Shown in pieces: positions 54,547-64,000 of a stretch of DNA of 64,000 nucleotides. The stretch comes from Ornithodoros turicata. Lineage: Eukaryota; Arthropoda; Arachnida; Ixodida; Argasidae. The DNA lies in contig NC_088204.1 of NCBI RefSeq assembly GCF_037126465.1, forward strand, positions 19,102,804-19,166,803, read 5' to 3'. The position numbers and the translations under genes were made by a program. Each line of letters starts with the position of its first letter. Position 1 is the stretch's first letter. The notes beneath the pieces are model-generated. The model ran no database searches, was not told the DNA's origin, and saw only the letters and a program-made list of their open reading frames with translations.

Positions 54547-56547
54547 GATGAAGAGGGACCAGCAAGGGCATCACCTATCCGTTCTCATCCAGTGCAAGTG
54601 GGAGTGCTTGCCTCAACCATCCTCTTCCTGTACATCGTTTATTTGACCATCGAGTCCAACTACGGAAAAGAGAAAGTGATCCGGAGAACCTCCGTCTGCG
54701 ACAATGCAGCCTGCCAACTGTATGCCTACCACCTGCAAAGATCCATCGCCGCGCAGGTAGACCCTTGCACAAACTTTTACGATCACGTCTGTGGCTCCTG
54801 GAAACCTCCGAGGGATGGACAGAAATCCGTTGGTCAGGCACTCTACGAGTACGTCATGGTCGGCGTACGTTCCTGGTCCGAACGTCACGCGTTGTCCCGG
54901 ATGAACAGGGCAACGCTGAAGGCTTCCAGGCTTCTGAAAGCCTGCTTGGAGAGTATCGAAGACTTCTCTTCAAACATCGGCGACCTCATCTTTCTAATGG
55001 AGGGGGTGAGTCTGAGGTGGCCCCATCCACCCGACCTCCAGGCTCATCCGCTTGAGGCGCTCGTACAGCTCGCCGCAAGATGGAGGACTGAGTTCGTCTT
55101 CAAAGTAGCGTTGCGCGTCTCCAACGTCTCCAAGGTAATATATTTTTACCCAGGTGAGCTCGTCCATCACTTCGTTGACCAGAAGATGAAGGATGACTAC
55201 CACGACTACCTTAGTGGACATGCGGAAATGTTAGGACTCAGTATAACCAGAAAGGAATCCGCGTCAATGATGAAGACAGCCAAGCAAGTTGGACGAAAGA
55301 TGGCCGCGTTAAAGAGAAAATTACACGGTGAGCAGCATTCATTGTTTACGATCCAGTCCGCACAAAACATTACGACCGAAGTGAACGCAGAGACATGGTT
55401 GACCTTCCTGAACAGCCATATCCACTTGAGCGATGACACGGACATGAAGGGCCACATAGGACTTAACGACAAATTCTTCGTGACGGACATCCGGGTCTTC
55501 GAAGCCCTTGACGGCATTCTAAAGATGAATCGCTCCGAACTTCTGAACTACATCGGTTGGAAAATTGTGGAACTCTTTGGCGACGCTTTCTTCTCGGACG
55601 CTGCGTTCCGAGGCAATAAGGGCCTCGACTGCTGCGCCAGGGTAGAGGCTGTGTACGGCTATGCTCTGACTGCTTATTACACTATGGCCGTATTAACGGA
55701 TGACTACCTGAATAAGACCACCGCGTTGTTCAAGGAGGTTTCGGACGCTACACGAGAGCTCCTGCTGGAAAGTGGGTGGTCCAATTCCAGCGTGGGGGCA
55801 GCCAACCGCAAACTCGCTGGCATGACTCACTCTGCTTGGATCGAGGGACTGACGGGCCCATTCGCGACACTGGACAATCTCTATAACGACTTTCCTATCA
55901 GAGTAGAAAACTTCGTCAAAGGTTGGATGGAAAGCAATCAGATATTGTGGAACCTTTCGAGTTCCGAGAAGTACAACCTGTACACCGTGACCTCTTACCC
56001 ATCAGGATCGAGGTACATCTACGACAGGAATGGCGCCGTTTTGCCCACCACATTGGTCTTTGAACCGATGTTCGCCCCGAGTTACGTAGAAGCCATCAAA
56101 CTTGCAGGCCTCGGAGCGGTGTACGCGGAAACCATAACTCGGGCATTCGACGGAAGCGGGGTAGCTGTCGACAGCTGGCTTCAGCTACAGCAATGGATGT
56201 CGCCAAGTGAATACTTGGAGCGGAGACGGTGTTACAAAGCGGACAGCCGTAGCGTGTGGTCGGCCGTGGCACTTCCCGTCGTCCTGCGCGCGCTGAAGAA
56301 TACGGAACATAGGACGAATTACGGGCCGCAGAAGTTGATTAATTTCACGTCGTACAGTCGCGAGGCGTTGTTCTTCATGGCATACTGCTTCGCCTCCTGT
56401 TCGCTTGACGGAGCGGATGAGGTGTACTCCATTCGGAGCAAGGAGGCTTGTAACTACGCCTTGCAACAGTCCACGGAATTTGCAGAGGCCTTCCAATGCC
56501 CCGTTGGGACTCCCATGAATCCGGAGGACAAGTGCAAGTTCTGGTGA
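54547..56547 (+). CDS. M13-family (neprilysin-like) membrane protein, predicted inactive
   Basis: One large exon of 666 codons plus stop. A pyrimidine-rich tract ending CGCGCAG at 54546 marks the acceptor; no in-frame ATG precedes the membrane segment, so the start codon lies in an unseen upstream exon. Layout from the exon's first codon: short cytoplasmic tail, one transmembrane helix (about 16-35, VGVLASTILFLYIVYLTI), then an ectodomain with the M13 N-terminal Cys signature (CDNAACQLYAYHL, then DPCTNFYDHVCGSW), about seven N-glycosylation sequons, and the C-terminal signature CPVGTPMNPEDKCKFW. At the site of the zinc-binding HEXXH the residues are ETITR (56128-56142): both His and the Glu are gone, though the flanking AFDGSG is kept. 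The downstream ENXXD helix and the NAFY substrate motif are also absent. The length is slightly below a typical neprilysin. The frame is clean, so this looks like a maintained pseudoenzyme, possibly a scaffold or decoy; that role is inference. Confidence 0.9.
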   Translation, partial: DEEGPARASPIRSHPVQVGVLASTILFLYIVYLTIESNYGKEKVIRRTSVCDNAACQLYAYHLQRSIAAQVDPCTNFYDHVCGSWKPPRDGQKSVGQALYEYVMVGVRSWSERHALSRMNRATLKASRLLKACLESIEDFSSNIGDLIFLMEGVSLRWPHPPDLQAHPLEALVQLAARWRTEFVFKVALRVSNVSKVIYFYPGELVHHFVDQKMKDDYHDYLSGHAEMLGLSITRKESASMMKTAKQVGRKMAALKRKLHGEQHSLFTIQSAQNITTEVNAETWLTFLNSHIHLSDDTDMKGHIGLNDKFFVTDIRVFEALDGILKMNRSELLNYIGWKIVELFGDAFFSDAAFRGNKGLDCCARVEAVYGYALTAYYTMAVLTDDYLNKTTALFKEVSDATRELLLESGWSNSSVGAANRKLAGMTHSAWIEGLTGPFATLDNLYNDFPIRVENFVKGWMESNQILWNLSSSEKYNLYTVTSYPSGSRYIYDRNGAVLPTTLVFEPMFAPSYVEAIKLAGLGAVYAETITRAFDGSGVAVDSWLQLQQWMSPSEYLERRRCYKADSRSVWSAVALPVVLRALKNTEHRTNYGPQKLINFTSYSREALFFMAYCFASCSLDGADEVYSIRSKEACNYALQQSTEFAEAFQCPVGTPMNPEDKCKFW

Positions 56548-56604
56548 CGCGTACCTAAATGCTCGGTTTGTCTGCGAAAGAATCTCGCGGATCTGAATTA
56601 TCTC

Positions 56605-56610
56605 AATAAA
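56605..56610 (+). promoter_or_regulatory. Poly(A) signal for the M13-like gene
   Basis: AATAAA 58 bases after the stop at 56545-56547, followed by a GT-rich stretch (TTGCACTGTTTTGTTT). Confidence 0.8.
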
Positions 56611-56949
56611 CGGCGTCCTTGCAAGTTGCACTGTTTTGTTTCAAAATATTTATGTGACTACGCATGGCGTCTAAGTACACTCCTGGCCAGTGGCGTAGCC
56701 GAACTCGTAGGGAAAACTGGTCTTCCTCTCCACGTAATGTTCCCATGGGACGCCCATATACCATTTTTCTGGCTCCGCTACCGAGTCTAGTCAACCCTGC
56801 AACGTTCCGAATGATGCTGTTCTTTTTCCTGATTTGTGGCACTTCGCAGCCCTCTTAATTAACCGATTAAGCACTCGGCTCAGTGGAAGACCTTGGGCGC
56901 GTTATACTTAAATGTTTTGTTTCCATAGTTGTCAAATCTTCGTCCAGAC

Positions 56950-57060
56950 TGGCTTTATGGGGACGAATCCAGAATTTTTGCGAATCCGAATCCGATTCCG
57001 AATCCAAGGAAGGTTCTACGAATCCACGAATCTTACGAATCTCGAATCCTTCCTTTAAAA
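56950..57060. repeat. CGAATCC-rich degenerate repeat
   Basis: Many copies of CGAATCC and CGAATCT in both this block and an inverse block at 57385-57465 (GGATTCG). The two may be ends of one element of about 520 bp. Confidence 0.5.
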
Positions 57061-57660
57061 AGATTTTAAAAAGCCAAGAAAAAGAAACTTCTACTGAAAA
57101 TCGTTCAGTTTCAGGAGAAAATATACCCATATAGTAATTTATTTAACGTATTGTTCATCGACTATAAGCAATACATGAATTATTGAGTCTGAATTATTTC
57201 CATAAAGCTAGGTCAACAATCACAAGCAAAACCATATTACTTTTAAACTTGTAATGTAACAGTTCCTGCCCGAACTCTCTCAGTCCACAGCAATGTAAAC
57301 AAAAACAAGAAAACACCCGTCGGTCAATGAGGCTTTCGGCGGACTCCGGAGGCGCCGATTTGAAAAAGAAACGAACAAACGTAGTCGGTGGATTCGAAAG
57401 ATTCGATTCGCCGTTCGGATTCCTGAATCTCGAATCCCTGCATAGGATTGGCGGATTCGGTGTGCACATCCCTACTTTATTCCCATGTTGCTCCGGCCAC
57501 GAGTATGCGTGGTTACCTCGCGCGGACGGGCCTCCTTCGCGCTTTGCTATTCTTTTGTATCCCTTTCGTAAAGCAGCAGACAGGTTATGTTGGCAGCGTA
57601 GTTTAACCGCTTGTTGCTTGAAAACTCAGTACAACAGCGAACTAAAGTTGTTCCAGTACT

Positions 57661-59036
57661 AAAAAAAGGCAATCCTACGATCATTAGTAACTATAGACCA
57701 ATTTATATCTTGCCAGCTATAAGCAAAATTTTACCAGGTTTAATATACTAAACACAAACCAGTTTGGTTTTCGTTCTGGAGCCTCAACAGAAACAGCACT
57801 GACCTTCACGGAGCGCGTAACACAAACAATTCGTAATGGCGGTTTAGCTCTTTCTGTTTCTGTTGATTTTACTAAAGCATTCGATTGTGTTGTTTATGAG
57901 ATTATTTTAAGTAAGTTAGCAAGCCTTGGAGTCTCAGGTCCTGCATTTGAACTAATTAAGAGTTACTTTACTGACCGAACTCAAGTTTTAAGTAAATTAG
58001 TAAGAATACATCATATGGTATCAGTGTTCTTATGCGAGCTAGACGTTAATTATTTCTAACCATCTGTAATTTTAAATTTATATTATGCGTTTGTACATTC
58101 CCACTTGACATATGGTGTATGTGCATGGGGACTCCTTATGAATCACATCTCCGAGAATTAGGTATCATTCAGAACTGAGCCATTAGGATTGTTTTTGGAC
58201 TGCCATACCTCTGCAGCGTCAGGCATTTTATGACTAACGCACATATTGTTAGGAAGCGCCATGCGTAATGTTATGTAATGAAATAGCAAGCGCAGAAGGC
58301 AGGACCAGTTTGTTTGGTGACCAGGAAGAACTGACCCGAGTGTTAGCGCTCGTGCCAAAGAGATCATCCTCAACCTTTTATAACGTGTCACAACTAATTG
58401 CATTTCAGGTACTAAAAATTAGCCATCGTATTATTAATGGCACTCTTGCCTTACCAGTAGTAAATTTTAAGAAGCTATATATCAGTAGCCTCACAAGGGC
58501 AGGAGCAACGGGCGTATTTAACTTCCCGAACATAAAAACAAATTATGGCGCACACACATATTTGTTCCGCTCTGTGCAAGAATGGAATTGTCTGCCCCCA
58601 CAAATTAATAAAGATAGTAATATCTAGCTATTTAAAAGAAAAGTAAAATGGTTCTTAATTGTTGAACATGAGAGAACTGATGTTCTGAGGCTGGAACAAC
58701 ATAGTGACTTTTCAGTGACTTTCATCTTTCATCGTTTTTTAGTTGCCGATGTGTTTTAATTGCCACTGTTCTGTGCTTTGAATATTCAGTTACTGTTTTG
58801 TATTGGTAACGTAGTTACTGTAAGGTTAGTGTAAAATTCAATATTTAGAGTGTATTGTGCTTGGCGGTAGTGTTGGCGATACTTTGTAGACTTTGTTATT
58901 AATATCAATGCTCATAATTGTTCTAACCTCTATATGTGCATTACAGAGGAGACTTTAACAGGGGGTGCTTCCCTCTGTCTCCTCCACCCTATGTATTTCT
59001 GTACACAATGTGTGTATAAAAAATCAATCAATCAAC
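57661..59036 (+). pseudogene. Non-LTR retrotransposon (LINE) remnant, internally deleted
   Basis: RT motifs at 57661-57990: SNYRPI, then QFGFRSGASTETAL, then DFTKAFDCV with the first catalytic Asp. The palm YXDD region is absent, so there is an internal deletion near 58000-58060. The C-terminal part (58060-58650) reads HSHLTYGVCAWG, IRIVFGLP and later FLFRSVQEWNCLPP, common to the ends of such ORFs. Several frame breaks are present. The 3' end carries an (AATC)n tail at 59021-59036. Confidence 0.8.
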
Positions 59037-59039
59037 GCT

Positions 59040-60450
59040 AAATATGTACATTTCGAATTTGGAAGTAAATGTCCCCGGCTGGCTTGTTGCTCATGAGGAC
59101 TACGTAGCCGATTTACTTTGCTTTCGACCCGCGCATGCAATCGCCCATGCGCATGCGCCCGCGCGCATGCGCTTTCGTTGCGCGCATGCAATGTAGTTTT
59201 ACCGCCGCCGTACGGCTCAGGCTATAACTTTTTTCAGATTGCAGCTCCACTGCATTACGGAACGGGAAAGTTCGGGTCATAGGGCGACGGATACCTAACC
59301 GTAACGAGAAACATGTATGCACGAGAACCGTGTATTCACAAAGCGACATCCTCATCGGAAGATTCTAGTAGAAGAAAAAGCAAAAAAAGAAGAAGCTCAC
59401 GGAGCCGAAGTTCCACCCCGTGTTATGTTATGTTGACCATTCACATGGTGCCGGAATATGGAATGGTATATTGCGCGCTTAGCAGACGACACTTAGCAGA
59501 CGACACCGTCAGCGTCTTTTCCTGTCGTCTGCTACGGAATATATTGTGGCTGTATCGCAGGATATTCCCCAAGGTTAGCAGTGCGCGTGAAGACACGACG
59601 TTGAGCGTTGAGCGCTCGCGTTCACGTGACAGCTGTAAGCTATGACGCTTTTTTTTTTAGCATCTTCCGCTGGAGTATTCTGCGAAATGTCGCTTGTGTG
59701 AACGCCGAGCTTCAAATGCTGACCTCGAGTTTGTACAAGAACGAACATGACCCCACTAATGTTGACATCTCGACGTATGAGGTACATAAGTAAGCGCGGA
59801 GGGCATGAGCTCACCCGCATGGTTATTATAAGGCATTGTTACAGAACGGGACAAATTCTACTCGCTGTTGCAAATTTATGTAACACGAAATATGCAGCGA
59901 AATTAGTCGCTATATGCACATTTTGCCTATCGTAGCTGCGACGTTCGTTTATCCCGGACAGGTGTGGAACATTGCATTCAAATTCAAACGAAACATGTAA
60001 TTGAGGGACAGAAGCGGAACTGTCAAACGAAAGGGCATGTGTAATACCGAGTGCAAAGTTCTCCCGACGCAACACCACATCCTGGTCCGGACGGTGATTA
60101 CAGCATCTCCATAGCAGCAGGGGTCTCAGACGGCGGTCACCCCTAAAACGATGGGTGCGGCCCTGAGTACTTTCAAGAGCGCTCTTCATGATTGCCTCGG
60201 TGTGCTGTATGTACGCGGGCATTTATGTACACCTACATTAGCGGAGGTACGTAATATGGGGGGATTTCAGACGGGCGAGTTTGCCATGGCTCCGTGTTTA
60301 TAATGGATATACATAGACGGCAAAAGAGAAAGCGGATGGCGACTGGAAGTATTTCGAGGGACTGTAAAGCCAAAGAACGTTACGGAATTCCATATACATG
60401 TCGCTTATGGCAGGGAGTCACCAGTTTATGATTTTATTATTCTTTCCGTT
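59040..60450. other. No gene supported
   Basis: At 59340-59420 the plus strand encodes an Arg/Ser-rich stretch (SSSEDSSRRKSKKRRSSRSR), reminiscent of an RS domain, but no flanking coding sequence or splice pattern confirms an exon. Nothing else is recognised. Confidence 0.35.
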
Positions 60451-60457
60451 TCCCTGC

Positions 60458-60696
60458 ACGTTAAAAACAGAGCTTCACTGCATAGCACGCTCCTATCCCG
60501 AATGACGACGTTCTCTCCCTTGATTTCATGAAAACGTGGGGCGTACGTCATTTTAGTGGCAATTATGAACTGTATAGTGCCACGAAAATGGCGTACACCC
60601 CTGTTTTCAGCAAATCCGGAGAAAGAACGATATCACTCGGGATGATGGTTAATTGGCTATAGGAGCGTGCTATGTGCAGTACATTTTTAAGAGTGT
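60458..60696. mobile_element. Family A hairpin MITE (A17)
   Basis: Left arm TTAAAAACAGAGCTTCACTG, inner arm GGGGCGTACGTCATTTTAGT with its inverse, right end ACATTTTTAAGAGTGT. Confidence 0.8.
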
Positions 60697-60719
60697 GCGA
60701 GGGAAATTTTAATAGCACT

Positions 60720-60890
60720 ACACTCTCAGAACACAACTTCACCGCATAGCACGTTGTCCGCCAACCATTGCCACGAATGATAGGGTTACCGCTTCTGATT
60801 CGAAAAGCGAGGGGACGTACGCCTTTTTGTAGCAATTTGCATATATGATAATTGCTACAAAAAAGCGTACGACTCTCTCTCTCTCTCTCT
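60720..60890. mobile_element. Family A MITE (A18), subtype 2, right arm lost
   Basis: Left end ACACTCTCAGAACACAACTT, then the subtype 2 words and inner hairpin. A (CT)n tract at 60873-60890 marks the break. Confidence 0.75.
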
Positions 60891-61122
60891 CGCACGTTCT
60901 TAGTCTACCACCATCCCGAATGACATTGTTCTGCCCCCTGATTTGTCCAAAGCGGGAGGCATACGCCTTCCTTTTTTTTTTTTTTTGTCACTTATGCAGT
61001 TATATTACATGTCACAAAAAGGCGTACGCCCCGAGCTTTCCACAAATGAGGAGTGATAACGGTATCATTCTGTGTGATGGTTGGCCTTCACCGTGCTATG
61101 CGGTGAAGTTCTGTTTTAAGAA
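60891..61122. mobile_element. Family A MITE (A19), outer left end lost
   Basis: Abuts A18. Has GCGGGAGGCATACGCCTTCC, a poly-T run, and the inverse arm AAAAAGGCGTACGCCCCGAG, then GTGAAGTTCTGTTTTAAGAA. Confidence 0.75.
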
Positions 61123-61134
61123 TGAGGACGGGGG

Positions 61135-61215
61135 AGTCCCTGTGAAGTCGGCCCAGGACGATGCTCCCCCCCCCCCCCCCCTGCGGTAGTTGTGACGTTG
61201 CCCGCCTGAACGTGG
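61135..61215 (+). mobile_element. SINE body fragment
   Basis: GTGAAGTCGGCCCAGGACGA, a poly-C run, then GTTGTGACGTTGCCCGCCTG, matching the SINE body at 49967-50214. Confidence 0.5.
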
Positions 61216-61429
61216 CCGACTACGACAAGCAGTTCCAGCACTATATCACTGCCTCCAGGACCGGGGCGTACGTTCTTAAAACATGTGGTGGTAGTGATGA
61301 TGATGATAGAGCTGCTTGCCGTAGTCTGCCACCTCTCGTCAAGATGTTGCATTAATTCTTGCGAATTCTGAATGCGACTCGATGTGGCTTTTACAGCTCA
61401 GTGGCGTTAACGCTTGAGACAAGTTGACA

Positions 61430-61765
61430 CTCCCGGATGCTGTCACTGCGGTGCTCTATAGAGGATCTGGAGCACACACTTCTTCATTGCCCACACTACC
61501 AACCGTCCCGGACCGCACTCTCCGGGTCTCTTTGTCAGCAGGACTCTCGCTCATTCTCTGTACAAAATTGCTTGGTCCCTGACCATATCCAGCCCACCAA
61601 CGTTCTGCCCTCAAAGCCCTTTTCACCTTTTTGGACACTATAGGACTTCGATCCTTATTGTGAAGGGCTCATTATTTCATTCCCCACATCAACACCAGGA
61701 ATGGGGTAGAGTATCGCCCCTGGCGATGAAACTCCCCATTCATCATCTTTAAATAAAGTTGTTGT
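61430..61765 (+). pseudogene. LINE 3' end (I/Jockey-like)
   Basis: The peptide IEDLEHTLLHCPHYQPSRTA is the zinc-knuckle-like segment found near the C-terminus of such ORFs. It is followed by non-coding sequence with GGGGTAGAGTATCGCCCCTG and an AAATAAAGTTGTTGTT terminus. Confidence 0.65.
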
Positions 61766-61924
61766 TACCGCAGGGGGAGACCGTACGTCCTGGGCCGGCT
61801 TCACAGGGAGCTAAACAGTCTATAACGGACCTTCACCACCTAACACATTGAACAAGTCCCACAGGAAGAGGTGCGCCTCTCGTTTCCAACAAGATGTAGT
61901 TACTTTTACCAATGCGGGTGGGGG

Positions 61925-62032
61925 CTACACTCTGAAAACTGAGCTTCACCGCATAACAAGAATCCTACTAAACTATCATCCCGAATGACACGGTTTTCTC
62001 CCCTTATTTGTTTCAAGCGGGAGGCGTACGCC
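61925..62032. mobile_element. Family A MITE (A20), left half only
   Basis: ACACTCTGAAAACTGAGCTT to GGGAGGCGTACGCCC. It stops where an unrelated AGAGGCGGGTCC block with poly-C begins (62033-62165). Confidence 0.75.
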
Positions 62033-62228
62033 CAGAGGCGGGTCCAGAATTTTTGAAGAGGGGGGTGGGGGGAGGTGCCTTGCTATTACCCATCACCAAG
62101 GTCCATTGAAACTCTATGTAACGACTGAAGTTCAGGGGGGCTCAGGACATCCGGAACCGCCCCCCCCCCCCCCACACACACACACCCACACGCTTTCCAC
62201 AAAGCATGCGATGGCTGTTATATATTCT

Positions 62229-62325
62229 GAAAACAGAACTTCACCGCATAACACGTTGAAGTGATCGCACCGTTATCACTCCTGCTTTGTGGAAAGCGTG
62301 AGGCGTGCACCTTTTTGTGACCCTC
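62229..62325. mobile_element. Family A MITE (A21), left half only
   Basis: AAAACAGAACTTCACCGCAT, then GGAAAGCGTGAGGCGTGCAC and TTTTTGTGACC. Confidence 0.65.
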
Positions 62326-62504
62326 AACGTAACTGTATACTTACTCAACGGGCTGTATACGTACATTCATGGGCTCGTCACATAGGGCTTCTAAGCCAAG
62401 AAAGTGTAGCTGCGGGCGCAGTTGACGCAGCATCACTCCAGACATTCTGCCTCCTCCCCCCCCCCCCCCGAAAAAAATCCTGGCGGCGCTTTTGAGTACC
62501 GTTA

Positions 62505-62662
62505 TCACTCTTTTGATTTGCGAAAAGCCTGTGACGCACGCCTTTCGTGTGCGACAATTCACATGCGACAGTCACAAAAAGGTGTACGCCTCCCGTCTTC
62601 AACAAGTCAGGTGACAGGACGATGTAATTCGGGATTACCGTTGACTATGGGCTGTGCAAAGA
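62505..62662. mobile_element. Family A MITE (A22), inner and right portions
   Basis: GTGACGCACGCCTTTCGTGT facing CAAAAAGGTGTACGCCTCCC, then AATTCGGGATTACCGTTGAC. Confidence 0.6.
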
Positions 62663-62669
62663 AAGCTAT

Positions 62670-64000
62670 CGACCGAGAATTTCGCTTGATATTGCATACT
62701 GAAGAGTGAAGTGACATCATCAGAGGCGGTTCCCAAAGGGGGGTGAAGAGCCGCTCACCGCTGATGATGACCATTCCGCTGGCCGAGTAGCCGTCAAAAC
62801 TCAGCGTGCCAAGAATTTAGTTTTACTTTTAAAACGGTATATACGTACTTGTCGGAACGCTTGCGTGCCTCAACGATTTCTTTTACAATCTGCGAAACAC
62901 GATGAGCGCTCTTAAGGCTGCCTCAGCTTCCTGTGGAAGTGCAGGTGCTTCCGGTACATCTGTCCCTCCGAGGCGCATCTGTCGGTGCCCCTCTCCTCGG
63001 GAACCACCCGCACTCGGAACCGTTACCGTAAGATGTTGCACCCACCAGAAGAACAGGTGGCACCCAACGTGGGATTATTTCACACATGGATACACCGAGG
63101 GGGTCACGTGATTCGTTGCGTAACGCTACAGTAACTGGAAAAGTTTCCGTTACATAATGATTATAAGCTTCTCTTGTGCTTTTCTTTGAAGGCTTTGATG
63201 AATGGAAAGCTGGAAAAGGCAGGTACAGTCCAATGTGGACGCAGCGAACTTGGGAGAGTGATGCATTTAGTACTCAGTATCGTCGCTGAGCTTCACTATC
63301 CCGAATTATATCACTCTGTCTGCTGATTTGTTGAAAGAAAACAAAAAGCTACGTAGCAAAGTTGTGCTTTGACAGTGCAGAGAGGATGTACGGGTGGCAG
63401 GTGTCAGAAACAAAACTCGGATATGTAACTTGAGAAGGTCAATGTTGTACTGAAGACGCCAGAAACTGGTAAATACAGGGGTAAAAGGCACAAAGACGCG
63501 TTTTGCAAAACATACTCGCTGTCGAACACCATAATTTTATAGCCGGCGACTTTTCGAGTCACAATAATTACAAACACACTTCTGCTGCCCGCCTCGTCGT
63601 CTGCTTCATAATCGCACCCACTGCTCAAGCGCAGATGAGGCGGCTCACGCGTACCGGAAGTCGTTCTCAGTCCTGCTTCCGCCGGCAAGTCATGGTCACG
63701 GCCACCACGCGTCTGCCGATATTCACCTGCTTCGGCTCTTTAGATGGTTTAGAGCTCCGTAAAGAGCATGTATGAGGCGATTAAGACGAAACAAGGGAGC
63801 GTTAAAGTCATTGTGCTTCGGGGTAGGCAGTGATCAGCCACCCAGATAGCGTGATTGCTCATCGCAGAACACCTGCATGAGGAGAAACGATCGGTCTCTG
63901 AGCTAGGCTCGGCTAAACGGGAGTGAGGAGCTCGTTTAGATAGCGGTAAAGACATTGTCGGACATTCGTGGCTGAAACGACTTTTGAAATAGGCGCCTTC
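62670..64000. other. No gene supported; possible retroelement primer-binding-like site
   Basis: TGGCACCCAACGTGGGA at 63058-63074 resembles a tRNA-Lys primer-binding site of LTR elements, but no LTR pair or gag/pol is in view. A short family A remnant is at 63288-63337 (GAGCTTCAC, ATCCCGAATTATATCACT, GCTGATTTGTTGAAAG). Other frames have no domain. Confidence 0.35.

Noticed and set aside
56690..56707. CAGTGGCGTAGCC element end
   Set aside because: Only one terminus found; no matching inverse nearby, so no element can be bounded.

Overview
This is a eukaryotic nuclear window. Two host genes can be read with confidence, and most of the rest is transposable-element sequence. The best organism guess is an arachnid, probably a hard tick. 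That is inference: the SPT5 protein is animal-type, there is a diverged M13 (neprilysin-like) membrane protein of a family known to be expanded in ticks, a tRNA-derived SINE resembles those known in ticks, and short foldback DNA elements are very dense. The sequence alone cannot settle the species.

Host genes. The minus strand from 30847 down to 17617 holds a complete gene for transcription elongation factor SPT5. I could join 24 coding exons in frame (3225 bases, 1074 residues); two of the introns have GC rather than GT donors. Converging on it from the plus strand is a small exon at 16190-16534 ending in a stop, probably the last exon (or all) of a small secreted protein. At 54547-56547 on the plus strand lies one large exon of an M13-family membrane protein whose zinc-binding and catalytic residues are all replaced, so it is a predicted pseudoenzyme. 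A short minus-strand open frame at 52995-53606, ending in a stop fused to a poly(A) signal, is cut by a small transposon. A THAP-like fragment lies at 46205-46471.

Mobile DNA. At 4.2-6.25 kb is a broken hAT transposase, itself interrupted by a 533-bp terminal-inverted-repeat element. The SPT5 introns carry three TA-flanked pogo/Tigger-like non-autonomous elements, a Penelope-like fragment with a GIY-YIG domain, inverted flanking arms and a 12-bp target duplication, and a hairpin MITE about 11 bp from a splice donor. An I/R1-type LINE 3' end (49.03-51.44 kb) is interrupted by a hairpin MITE, a SINE and a Harbinger-like element with TAA duplications. Two other LINE remnants lie at 53.6 and 57.7-59.0 kb, and a LINE 3' tail at 61.4-61.8 kb.

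The dominant feature is a foldback MITE family (here called family A, about 240 bp, nearly a perfect hairpin) with about 23 whole or partial copies, clustered at 34-48 kb and 60-63.3 kb. A second family (B, about 270 bp) has four copies. Several insertions sit inside one another and give a relative order of events. The remainder is low-complexity, microsatellite and long poly-C/poly-G sequence. I saw no CRISPR array, rRNA gene or convincing free-standing tRNA gene.
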